Assembly (NCBI GenBank): GCA_002344215.1
Contig: DDSV01000005.1
Span: forward strand, 44,581 to 81,475
DNA length: 36,895 bases
From: Akkermansiaceae bacterium UBA2381
GTDB taxonomy: Bacteria; Verrucomicrobiota; Verrucomicrobiia; Verrucomicrobiales; DEV007
Direction: 5' to 3'
Of the stretch, positions 18,557-26,423 are shown in pieces; position 1 is the first letter of the stretch; each line of letters starts with the position of its first letter. The notes under the pieces are model-generated. The model ran no database searches. It was not told where the DNA came from and was given only the letters and a program-made list of their open reading frames with translations. The position numbers were made by a program, and so were the translations under genes.

Positions 18557-19249
18557 ATGGCTAGAATTGATCACCTCGCGGGCCATCGCCGTTACCTCGC
18601 CCTTCTGGGCGCGTCCTACGCGGTCATCTGGACTCTTTTGGCTATCCATCCGCTTCATCCGACCGACTGGTGGATGGAGAATGTCCTGATCTTTTTCACG
18701 CTGGGCTTTCTCCTGGTGACCGGCCGCTGGTTTCTCTTCTCGAAACTTTCCTACACCCTTACCTTTATCTTCACCTGTCTCCACACTCTCGGGGCTCATT
18801 ACACCTACTCAGAGGTACCCTATGCCGAATGGTTTCCCTCTCTCTTCGGGGCAATGGGCGAAGGGGTGGAGGGAGAGGCCCGCAATCACTTTGATCGGTT
18901 GGTCCACTTTCTCTACGGGGTTCTCATCACCTGGCCTTACCGGGAAGCCTTCTACTACGCCATGATTCCGCGGCGGACATACTGGAGCTACCTGGTGCCG
19001 CTCGTCTTTAGCATGGCTACTTCACTCCTCTACGAACTGCTCGAATGGGGGGCTGCGGTCCTCTATGGAGGTGAACAGGGAATGGCCTTTCTCGGGACCC
19101 AGGGAGACATCTGGGATGCCCATAAAGACATGCTTCTGGCTGCCTACGGTTCTCTCCTCTGCTTTGCGATCATGCTCGTCGTCCAGTGGGCGAGCGGTCG
19201 CGACTTTGCCCGGGAATGGGGCGAGCGACAGAGGACGCTGAGACGATAG
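18557..19249 (+). CDS. YjdF/DUF2238 family membrane protein
   Basis: This 230-residue integral membrane protein matches the DUF2238 (YjdF) pattern: LHTLGAHYTYSEVPY (about 75-90), NHFDRLVHFLYGVLI (about 110-125), LYELLEWGAAVLYG (about 155-168) and LGTQGDIWDAHKDMLLAAYGS (about 176-196). About six hydrophobic segments are visible. The acidic and histidine residues in membrane-adjacent motifs (H..FDR..HF, Y.LLEW, QGD.WDA..DM) are conserved in the family. Its function is unknown. It starts with ATG at 18557, divergent from the NagB fusion gene with 181 bases between; a downstream ATG is unlikely, as the N-terminus resembles the family. Confidence 0.88.
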   Translation: MARIDHLAGHRRYLALLGASYAVIWTLLAIHPLHPTDWWMENVLIFFTLGFLLVTGRWFLFSKLSYTLTFIFTCLHTLGAHYTYSEVPYAEWFPSLFGAMGEGVEGEARNHFDRLVHFLYGVLITWPYREAFYYAMIPRRTYWSYLVPLVFSMATSLLYELLEWGAAVLYGGEQGMAFLGTQGDIWDAHKDMLLAAYGSLLCFAIMLVVQWASGRDFAREWGERQRTLRR

Positions 19250-19322
19250 CGGGCAGGCAGATGGGCACCCGGAGACACCCTTGCGGTTCTTTCCTCGCTG
19301 TAATCGGGAGCCGTCCCCGGGA

Positions 19323-19781
19323 TCAGGATTTGTATAACGATGCGTGACGGCGGATCCACTCCTTGTAGTTTTCCACCGGAGCCCCTGCTCCGACCTGGCG
19401 GCTCAGCTCATCGCCCTTGGCGTCGAGGACCAGCATGGTCGGGAAAGCCTGCACCCCGTAGGTGCGCAGCATCGCGAGATCTTTCGATTTGGCCTTTGAT
19501 TGATCTGCTGGAATGTTCACTGCCAGGAATCGGATCTCCCCGGCAGCAAACTCCTTCCAGGCAGGGGTCGAGATAACACTGGATTCGAGTTGTATACAAG
19601 CAGGACACCATTCGGTCCCCGTGAAAAGGAGCACGCGGATTCGATCCTCCGTTGGCGTGTTCTTCACTTCGGTCGGGGTCGAAATGATTATCTTTGGAAA
19701 CGCCACGTTGCTCCCCGAGCCACGATTAAAGGTCAGATAACAGACAGTCACGATACCTAGAAAGATGAGGAATTTTCCCAT
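19323..19781 (-). CDS. Membrane-anchored thioredoxin-like protein
   Basis: This 152-residue protein has an N-terminal hydrophobic anchor (about 3-18) and a thioredoxin fold with the active site WCPAC (58-62; cysteines 59 and 62) and the cis-proline motif AFPT (112-115). It probably acts as a thiol-disulfide reductase or oxidase on the periplasmic face of the membrane. CPAC is less common than CGPC or CPHC, and the sequence does not settle redox direction. I use the ATG at 19781. A TTG at 19814 is in frame and has GAGGG about seven bases upstream, one of the few Shine-Dalgarno-like sites here, so an 11-residue longer form is possible. The start region is noticeably AT-rich. No Dsb or cytochrome-maturation partner is adjacent. 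Confidence 0.85.
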   Translation of the reverse strand: MGKFLIFLGIVTVCYLTFNRGSGSNVAFPKIIISTPTEVKNTPTEDRIRVLLFTGTEWCPACIQLESSVISTPAWKEFAAGEIRFLAVNIPADQSKAKSKDLAMLRTYGVQAFPTMLVLDAKGDELSRQVGAGAPVENYKEWIRRHASLYKS

Positions 19782-20054
19782 TATTAAATTTATGGGATTT
19801 GTATATAATTTCAAATAATTTCCCTCGCCTTCGTTTAGATGAGGGTTAAATGCCGGTTAAAAAGGGATTATCAGCTGGGATATTGAGCGGAAATGTATTC
19901 CCGTTTATCGTGTTGAAATATAACATGATTCTCTAATTATCAGTGATATAGATAGATCCGGCTAACGCATCCAGACCGGGAGCGAACGCCGAACCAGGAT
20001 CACTGCACTAAAGCCAGTGGCGGAGCACCTCGCTCTACACGACCGGCAATGAAA

Positions 20055-20129
<75 letters not shown>

Positions 20130-20238
20130 AAGTCTCCGGGGTTTCAACCTTGTCTCGTAAACCGACGACGGATGAAAGACGCGGGCGGGAAAATGGAGGA
20201 GGGCGAGCCTTCGATCAAGCTCTTTCGGTATTTTCCGC

Positions 20239-20244
20239 TATAAT
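20239..20244 (+). promoter_or_regulatory. Candidate -10 element of the ABC export operon
   Basis: A perfect TATAAT lies 37 bases before the chosen ATG at 20282. The expected -35 region (around 20210-20221) has no good TTGACA match. The site argues for the start at 20282 rather than the longer open frame from 20150. Confidence 0.4.
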
Positions 20245-20281
20245 TGAGGGGTCCGGTGATTTCCAATTACGACTTCTCTCC

Positions 20282-21001
20282 ATGACCTCCCCCCCACCCC
20301 CCATAGTGTTTGAGACCCGGGGAGTGACAAAAATCTATCCCATGGGCGAGGTCACGGTCCAGGCCTTGAGGGGGGTGGATATCCAGTTTCTTGAAGGAGA
20401 ACTCGTCGTCCTCCTCGGTCGTTCCGGCAGCGGAAAGTCGACTCTTCTCAACATCCTCGGCGGGCTCGATGTTCCTTCAAGCGGAGAGGTCATTTATCGT
20501 GGCCAACAAATGGCCGACTTCAGTGAGAATGAACTCACCCAATACCGCAGGAATCATGTGGGTTTTGTTTTCCAGTTCTACAATCTTATTCCCAGTCTCA
20601 CCGCACGTGAAAATGTCGCCCTTGTCACCGAGATTTCGCGAAATCCCATGAAACCGGAGGAGGCGCTCGAACTGGTCGGACTGGGCGGTCGTTTTGATCA
20701 TTTCCCCTCCCAGATGTCGGGCGGCGAGCAGCAACGGGTCGCCATCGCTCGCGCCATTGCGAAGCGCCCCGATGTTCTTCTCTGTGATGAGCCCACCGGA
20801 GCGCTCGATATCAACACCGGGGTCAAAGTGCTTGAGGCGCTCCATTCGGTGAATCGCGAGTTCGGCACAACGACGGCCGTCATTACCCACAATGCCGCGA
20901 TTTCAGATATGGCTCATCGGGTCATCACCCTTTCCGACGGCAATATCGAATCGGTTCGTTTTAATGAAGTGCGGCGTTCCGCCAGTGAACTGGTCTGGTA
21001 G
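20282..21001 (+). CDS. ABC transporter ATP-binding protein (MacB/LolD type)
   Basis: This 239-residue nucleotide-binding subunit powers the adjacent permease. Visible motifs are Walker A GRSGSGKST (46-54), Q-loop Q98 in FVFQFYNL, signature MSGGEQQ (145-151), Walker B VLLCDEP (165-171), D-loop GALD and the switch histidine H203. The stretch after the Q-loop (FYNLIPSLTARENV) is typical of the LolD/MacB/FtsE group, which works with FtsX-type permeases. The longer frame from 20150 is rejected: the first 44 residues lack similarity, and a TATAAT box lies within it. The next gene starts 31 bases downstream. Its tRNA neighbour is on the opposite strand. Confidence 0.95.
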   Translation: MTSPPPPIVFETRGVTKIYPMGEVTVQALRGVDIQFLEGELVVLLGRSGSGKSTLLNILGGLDVPSSGEVIYRGQQMADFSENELTQYRRNHVGFVFQFYNLIPSLTARENVALVTEISRNPMKPEEALELVGLGGRFDHFPSQMSGGEQQRVAIARAIAKRPDVLLCDEPTGALDINTGVKVLEALHSVNREFGTTTAVITHNAAISDMAHRVITLSDGNIESVRFNEVRRSASELVW

Positions 21002-21032
21002 AGGCTAATTCGGATTCTCCCCATCACGGGCC

Positions 21033-23396
21033 ATGCTCGCCATCCATCGAAAACTGATCCGCGACCTTCTCCAAATGAAGGGACAGGCCGTGGCGATCGC
21101 GGCAGTGATTGGATGTGGCCTCGCTGTCTTTATTGGGGCGAGGAACACCCTGGAGTCCTTGAGTAAGGCAAGGGATTCCTACTACGATCGATACCGCTTT
21201 GCCGATGTCTTTGGCTCTCTGAAACGCGCTCCCGTCTCCCTTGCCGAAAGGATCGCCGCCCTTCCCGGTGTCGCGGCGATGGAGCATCGGGTGGTCGAGG
21301 GAGTGACTCTCGATCTGCCCGGACTCGATGAACCTGCCGTGGGAAAAATGGTTTCTCTGCCGGATCGTGAGGATCCGATCCTCAATAACGTCCATCTCCT
21401 CGAGGGAAGATTTCCCGAAGCGGAGCGGAGCGGTGAGATTCTCGCGGAGGAGGCCTTCATGAAAGCGAATCGCTTTGAACCGGGCGACAAAATTCGGGCG
21501 GTCCTCAACGGTCGTCTTCACACCCTGACGATTGTGGGCATTGGATTGTCCCCCGAATACATCACGACGATTCAGCCTGGCAGCCTGTTTCCCGACGATA
21601 GACGTTTCGGGGTATTCTGGATGAGGCGGAACCAGATTGAGACGGTGTTTGAAATGGAGGGAGCCTTCAACGACCTGACTCTTTCGCTGATGCCGGGTGC
21701 AAACGAAAAGGAGGTCATTCGCCGTCTCGACCTTCTTCTGGAAAACTACGGAGGTCTGGGTGCCTCCGGCCGGGATCAACACCTCTCCCATCGATTCATC
21801 TCGGACGAACTGCAGCAGTTGAAAACGATGAGCATCATTCCCCCGTCCATTTTTCTCGGGGTGGCCGCCTTTCTCCTCAACGTGTCCCTGCGCCGCATCC
21901 TCTCGCTCCAGCGTGAGCAGATCGCCGCGCTCAAGGCGTTCGGGTATGGCAATCGGGATGTCGGCCTCCACTATTTGCAGATGGTGGGAGCGATCATCAC
22001 GGGAGGGGTTCTGTGTGGATGGATCATCGGAACCTGGATGGGGAAAAGCATGACAGGCATGTATGCGGGATTCTACCGCTTTCCGGATACGACCTTCCGG
22101 CCGGAGTTCAGTGTTTATCTCAGCGGTGCCGCCTTGAGTTATTTTGTCGGTATTGTCGGTGTCGCCGCAGGTGTAATGCAGGCGGTGTCAATTCCCCCGG
22201 CCGAGGCCATGCGCCCCGAGCCTCCCCCCACCTACCGCCCCTCGCTCATCGAAAGACTCGGCTGGCATCGCTGGCTGAGCCAGGCCCCCCGCATGATTCT
22301 CCGGGAGCTCACCCGGCGTCCCATGAAAGCCGCGCTCACCACGCTCGGAATCGCCTTTGCCTGTGCGATTCTCATCGTGGGCAATTTTGGAAAGGACGCG
22401 ATCGACTATTTGATCGATTTTCAGTTCGGACTCCAGCAGCGACAGGATGCGACTATCACCTTCCACGAAGCGGTTCCCGAGAGCGCCATCGGAAGTCTCG
22501 GCGCGATACCCGGCGTGGTGCGGATTGAAACCTTTCGATCCATCCCCGTACGTCTTCGTCATGGTTCGCTCTCCCACCAGACTGCCATCACCGGTCTCGA
22601 CGATGGACGCGACCTCAATCGCCTGATCGATGCCAGCGAGAAGGTCTTCGACCTGCCCGCGAGGGGGTTGGTAATTTCCTCCCAACTGGCCAAAATGCTC
22701 GACCTCAACCGGGGTGATTCAGTGCAGATTGAGGGGCTCGACGGGGAGCGTCTTGTTCTGGAGACGGTCATTAATGCGCTTGTCGATGACTTTTCCGGTA
22801 CCTCAGCCTGGATGCGCCGGGACGAATTGCATCGCCTCCTCGGAGAGGGGCCCGTCATTTCAGGTGCTTACCTGAAATTCGATCCTGCCCGGGAAGGTGC
22901 CGCCTACCGGGCGCTCAAGGAAGCCCCTGCCATCGCTGCGGTGAACTTGCAGAAGATCGCGATGCAGAGTTTTGTAGAGAATTTCGCCGAGAACATCCTC
23001 CGGATGAGAATGATCAATATCCTCTTCGCCAGCGTCATCGCGGTCGGGGTGGTCTACAATAGCGCCCGTGTTTCCCTCTCGGAGCGCAGTCGGGAACTTG
23101 CCACGCTGAGGGTGATCGGATTCACCCGTGCCGAAGTCTCCCGTATTCTCCTGGGCGAGCTTGCCCTGCTGACCGCCATCTCCATTCCGGTCGGATTCCT
23201 GATCGGGTCCGGCCTGTGCCGCTTCATTTCCAAGGCGCTCGAAACGGAGCTTTACCGCATCCCGTTTGTTCTCAACCCCTCGACTTACGCCGTGGCGGCG
23301 CTGGTTATTGTGCTGGCAGCCGTGTTTTCCAGCCTGATTGTTCGGCGTGGAGTTGATCACCTCGATATGATTGCCGTGCTGAAGTCGCGGGAGTAA
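21033..23396 (+). CDS. ABC transporter permease with two FtsX-like domains
   Basis: This 787-residue inner-membrane protein has about eight membrane segments in two similar halves: near residues 15-36, 266-290, 310-335 and 353-380, then about 430-452, 652-676, 705-728 and 750-775. Large extracytoplasmic domains follow the first segment of each half, as in MacB, but duplicated. The C-terminal motif DHLDMIAVLKSRE is typical of FtsX-domain permeases. MacB-like systems move substrates from the periplasm by mechanotransmission rather than across the inner membrane. The substrate (drug, lipid, lipoprotein, peptide) cannot be told. It is 31 bases after the ATPase and 14 before the adaptor, clearly one operon. 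Confidence 0.93.
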   Translation: MLAIHRKLIRDLLQMKGQAVAIAAVIGCGLAVFIGARNTLESLSKARDSYYDRYRFADVFGSLKRAPVSLAERIAALPGVAAMEHRVVEGVTLDLPGLDEPAVGKMVSLPDREDPILNNVHLLEGRFPEAERSGEILAEEAFMKANRFEPGDKIRAVLNGRLHTLTIVGIGLSPEYITTIQPGSLFPDDRRFGVFWMRRNQIETVFEMEGAFNDLTLSLMPGANEKEVIRRLDLLLENYGGLGASGRDQHLSHRFISDELQQLKTMSIIPPSIFLGVAAFLLNVSLRRILSLQREQIAALKAFGYGNRDVGLHYLQMVGAIITGGVLCGWIIGTWMGKSMTGMYAGFYRFPDTTFRPEFSVYLSGAALSYFVGIVGVAAGVMQAVSIPPAEAMRPEPPPTYRPSLIERLGWHRWLSQAPRMILRELTRRPMKAALTTLGIAFACAILIVGNFGKDAIDYLIDFQFGLQQRQDATITFHEAVPESAIGSLGAIPGVVRIETFRSIPVRLRHGSLSHQTAITGLDDGRDLNRLIDASEKVFDLPARGLVISSQLAKMLDLNRGDSVQIEGLDGERLVLETVINALVDDFSGTSAWMRRDELHRLLGEGPVISGAYLKFDPAREGAAYRALKEAPAIAAVNLQKIAMQSFVENFAENILRMRMINILFASVIAVGVVYNSARVSLSERSRELATLRVIGFTRAEVSRILLGELALLTAISIPVGFLIGSGLCRFISKALETELYRIPFVLNPSTYAVAALVIVLAAVFSSLIVRRGVDHLDMIAVLKSRE

Positions 23397-23410
23397 TTTG
23401 ACATTGTTTC

Positions 23411-24688
23411 ATGAAACGAAAACTCATCACCTGGACCGCCGTCGCCGCCATTGCCGGTTCCATTCTCTTTTTCGCTTTCCGCCCTAAACCGGTCGAAGTA
23501 GAGATCGGACGGGTGAAATCGGCACCCTTTGCGGTGACTGTCGACGAAAGCGGAGAAGCCCGGGTGCGCGAGCTCTATCAGATCTCCGCTCCCCTCGCCG
23601 GGCGCCTTGAGCGGATCCAACTTGAGCCGGGTGATTTTATCGAAAAGGATCAAATTCTTGCCGAAATCGTACCCGTCGAGCCCACCCTTCTGGATGTCCG
23701 TGCCGAGGCAGAGGCGATGGCCCGTTTCAAGGCTGCCGAGGCGTCTTTTGAAAGGGCCGGAAACCAGTTCGAAGTGGCCAACGCGGAGGCTGAAAAGTCA
23801 CGGCGCTATCTGGAGCGTGATCAAACCCGCCTCAAGAACGGGGGTATTTCGAAACCTATGCTGGAGGACGCCGAGCACGCCCTGCGCATTGCCGAAGCCA
23901 ACCTTGCCTCAGCAAAATCTTCCGTCGAGGTCGCTCGTTTCGAGCGCGATCAGGCCCACGCCGCCCTGCTTTACTCGCAGTCAGCGGGGGATCAAACGGC
24001 AGCGGAAGACCGGCGCTTCACCATCCGTAGTCCCATCGCCGGAGTCGTTCTGCGTCGTCTCCGGGAGAGCAGCACGGTTGTCGGTGCCGGAGAATCGATT
24101 CTCGAACTCGGTGACCCGGGTGATCTGGAAGTGCGAATCGATGTTCTCTCGCAGGATGCGGTGCGGATCCGGCCGGGACAGCGCATTCTTATCGAACACT
24201 GGGGCGGAGAATCTGATCTCACGGCGGTGGTCAGGCGGGTGGATCCCTCCGCCTTTACCAAGGTTTCCGCGCTGGGTGTGAACGAGCAGCGGGTATGGAT
24301 TCACGCCGATTTTGAAACCACCGTTCCACCCGCCGGGGGAGTGGCCATTGAGTCATCAACTGACTTCCCTTCTCCCGGGGGCGACCCTCGCGGGAGCGGA
24401 CTGGGTGATGCCTATCGCATTGAGGGGCGCATTGTTGTCTACGAGAGGGAAAAGGCGGTTCAAGTGCCCGCTGGAGCGCTGTTCCGCGAGGGGACGAACG
24501 AGAAATCTTCGTGGGCCGTCTATCGGATTGATCCGTCAGATCGTGCGGAAAAAGTCATCATCGACGCCGGTGAGCGCAATGATCTTGCTGTCGAGGTCAT
24601 TGCAGGCTTGGAGGAAGATGATCGGGTAGTGCTTCATCCCGGGGACAAGGTGAAGGACGGGGTTGTGGTGAGAGAACGGGGGGAGTGA
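23411..24688 (+). CDS. Periplasmic adaptor (HlyD/MacA-like membrane fusion protein)
   Basis: This 425-residue protein has an N-terminal membrane anchor (about 5-23), a split lipoyl-type domain (ISAPLAGRLERIQLEPGDFIEKDQIL at about 58-83, and FTIRSPIAGVVLRRL at about 202-216), a coiled-coil hairpin between them (about 95-190, rich in A, E, K and R) and C-terminal beta domains. Such adaptors bridge an inner-membrane ABC permease and an outer-membrane TolC-like channel. It follows the permease by 14 bases and is third in the operon; in MacAB operons the adaptor usually comes first. No TolC-like gene is in the window, so the channel would be encoded elsewhere. Confidence 0.92.
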   Translation: MKRKLITWTAVAAIAGSILFFAFRPKPVEVEIGRVKSAPFAVTVDESGEARVRELYQISAPLAGRLERIQLEPGDFIEKDQILAEIVPVEPTLLDVRAEAEAMARFKAAEASFERAGNQFEVANAEAEKSRRYLERDQTRLKNGGISKPMLEDAEHALRIAEANLASAKSSVEVARFERDQAHAALLYSQSAGDQTAAEDRRFTIRSPIAGVVLRRLRESSTVVGAGESILELGDPGDLEVRIDVLSQDAVRIRPGQRILIEHWGGESDLTAVVRRVDPSAFTKVSALGVNEQRVWIHADFETTVPPAGGVAIESSTDFPSPGGDPRGSGLGDAYRIEGRIVVYEREKAVQVPAGALFREGTNEKSSWAVYRIDPSDRAEKVIIDAGERNDLAVEVIAGLEEDDRVVLHPGDKVKDGVVVRERGE

Positions 24689-24697
24689 AGAGGAGCT

Positions 24698-24893
24698 GTT
24701 CTTCGTTCCCGGTTCCTCGTTCTTCGTTAAAGTCAGGCCCTAACTCTTTTTCCTGATCTTGATCTTTATCTTGATCCCTTCTTTTGAAGTGGCCCGCATT
24801 CGGTCAAACTGGGATTAAGACTAGGATTAAGATAAAGATAAAGAACTTTTGCCAAGGTCTCTCACTCTGGAGTTGGAACCAGGAACGAAGAAC
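24698..24893. repeat. Nested inverted-repeat intergenic element
   Basis: The region between two convergent genes folds symmetrically. The outer arms, 24698-24716 and 24875-24893, are 19-bp complements with one mismatch (GTTCTTCGTTCC...). The inner arms, 24757-24777 and 24824-24844, are 21-bp complements with two mismatches, one a possible G-U pair (TCTTGATCTTTATC... / GGATTAAGATAAAG...). A second GTTCTTCGTT unit lies at 24718-24728. It could act as a two-way terminator or be a dispersed intergenic repeat of this genome. A related copy lies at 26376-26421. Confidence 0.7.
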
Positions 24894-24911
24894 GCGCGCC
24901 TTCGGGCGCGC
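24894..24911 (-). terminator. GC hairpin next to the phospholipase D-like stop
   Basis: GCGCGCC (24894-24900) and GGCGCGC (24905-24911) pair perfectly around TTCG, giving the very stable C(UUCG)G loop on the plus strand. It begins one base past the stop codon of the minus-strand gene. On that strand it continues into GTTCTTCGTTCCTGG, moderately T-rich. A similar arrangement follows the giant gene at 26407-26421. Confidence 0.6.
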
Positions 24912-24912
24912 C

Positions 24913-26178
24913 CTACCCCGCGATCTGCATGATGGCCCACCAGGTGAAAAACGGGAGAGATCGATAGTTCCCTGCCTCTTCGAGAGGGACGAGACGGCAG
25001 TCTTCGAGCACTGATTCGATCACGCCTTTCACTCTGGCGACACTGGGAGGATCATCGAAGACGGTGTTTAGTTCCCTCGACAGGTGAAAGGACCGCAGGT
25101 TTAGATTCGACGATCCAACATAGGCAAGCTCATCATCGACAAGCGCACATTTGTAGTGCAGCGGGCTCGTTTCGGAATCAAAGACCCATACCTTCGCCCC
25201 TGCTTCGGAGAGGTCCTTGATCCCGTAGAACGACGCATACCGAAACCGGGGGGCCCTGGCCTGCGAGGAAAGCACCACATTTACCTCGACCCCCCGCTCT
25301 GCCATGCGCCTGATGTCCGAAAGGATGGATTCATTGACGAAGGTATAAGGTTCCACCAGCCAGATGGATTTCTTCGCCGAGGCGAAAAGACCGTCCATCA
25401 TCACATCCGTTTGTGAGGGCTTTTGGTATATCTTCTCCTGGTTGAAGAACCAGAACTCCGACGAGGGATTTGGAAGCGGGCTGCCGGGTGCAAAATCGGC
25501 CTCGCTGAGATTTTCAGGCGCATCGCTTTCATTCCAGGTCTCAACGAAGGAACGGGTCAATTCCCCGGCGGCCACCGGTGATTCCACGGTAACCATCAGA
25601 TCCCGGTTTCCACCCTGCTCTGGAGAGACCAGGCTCGGCTCATTGATATTGGCGCCGCCGAGCGAGACCCAGCGTCCGTCTATGACCCAGAACTTGCGGT
25701 GATCGCGCTCAAGGAGAATCGGTAAAGCCAGGAGTCGCCACCCCCGGACCGGATTAAATTCGGCCACGGGAACACCCGTTTCGACCAGGTAATCAAAGGC
25801 CTGCTTTTCCGGAACAAAGCGGGACGAAGCGTCACCGATCACCTGGACCCGCACCCCTTCTCTCGCCCTGGCGGCAAGAGCATCAAGGATCTCCCTGGAC
25901 TCCAGTCCATCAGTTAACAGGAAACTGCCCACCAGAATGTGTTTTTCGGCCAATCCAATCAGCCGCAACATTTCGGCTTTGATCGCCGGGCCATTGTCCG
26001 AAAATCGGGGATTTGAGACCGGCACCGGCGTCACTCCGACAGTCTCGCCATAGTAGGCACTGAGATCGTCCCTTGCGGAAAATGGATCCGGTTCATCCAA
26101 TGGGATGGAACAACTGCAAAGGAAGGCCGCCAGCAGAGCGGTTCCAACCAATCCAACCCTCTGGATGCAGGCCACCAT
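24913..26178 (-). CDS. Phospholipase D-like / cardiolipin synthase-like lipoprotein
   Basis: This 421-residue protein contains both HKD motifs of the phospholipase D superfamily: H160-x-K162-x4-D167 (HRKFWVID) followed by GGANIN, and H341-x-K343-x4-D348 (HYKCALVD) followed by GSSNLNLRS. The family transfers phosphatidyl groups, as in cardiolipin synthesis, or hydrolyses phosphodiesters. The N-terminus has a signal sequence with a plausible lipobox LCSC (modified Cys23), so the protein is probably anchored outside the cytoplasm, unlike typical ClsA with its two membrane helices. It resembles the secreted or lipoprotein PLD-like proteins of other Gram-negative bacteria. I start at the ATG at 26178 rather than the TTG at 26196. 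It is convergent with the export operon and downstream of the giant gene. Confidence 0.88.
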   Translation of the reverse strand: MVACIQRVGLVGTALLAAFLCSCSIPLDEPDPFSARDDLSAYYGETVGVTPVPVSNPRFSDNGPAIKAEMLRLIGLAEKHILVGSFLLTDGLESREILDALAARAREGVRVQVIGDASSRFVPEKQAFDYLVETGVPVAEFNPVRGWRLLALPILLERDHRKFWVIDGRWVSLGGANINEPSLVSPEQGGNRDLMVTVESPVAAGELTRSFVETWNESDAPENLSEADFAPGSPLPNPSSEFWFFNQEKIYQKPSQTDVMMDGLFASAKKSIWLVEPYTFVNESILSDIRRMAERGVEVNVVLSSQARAPRFRYASFYGIKDLSEAGAKVWVFDSETSPLHYKCALVDDELAYVGSSNLNLRSFHLSRELNTVFDDPPSVARVKGVIESVLEDCRLVPLEEAGNYRSLPFFTWWAIMQIAG

Positions 26179-26375
26179 GGGTGGAAGATAGCGCAATTTT
26201 GAAAATTGCCACCGGGAAGAAAGTGCATCCAGTAGCCAGTTGACAGAAGTTTAAAGCTGCTTTCAAGCCGGATCGGGGCAGAGGGCGGACCCGGGCTGAT
26301 TGCCGCATCCTTCTGCCGGGTGAAACCCGCGCTCCATCCCCTGTTCCCGCGATGGCCCATCGGGGGGACCCTAAT

Positions 26376-26421
26376 GAACGAAGACCAGGCACGAGGAACG
26401 AAGCACCGCGCCTCCGGCGCG
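26376..26421 (-). repeat. Second copy of the intergenic repeat, with hairpin after the giant gene
   Basis: CGCGCC (26407-26412) and GGCGCG (26416-26421) form a stem with loop TCC, two bases beyond the giant gene's stop codon (26424-26426). The adjoining ACCAGG...GAACGAAGCAC at 26384-26406 matches the arm ACCAGGAACGAAGAAC next to the hairpin at 24894-24911. Both copies sit immediately after the stop of a minus-strand gene and probably act as terminators. Confidence 0.6.
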
Positions 26422-26423
26422 CG

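Noticed and set aside
20150..20281. 44-residue N-terminal extension of the ABC ATPase
   Set aside because: It contains a TATAAT promoter element and low-complexity sequence, and ABC ATPases of this type begin close to the first strand.
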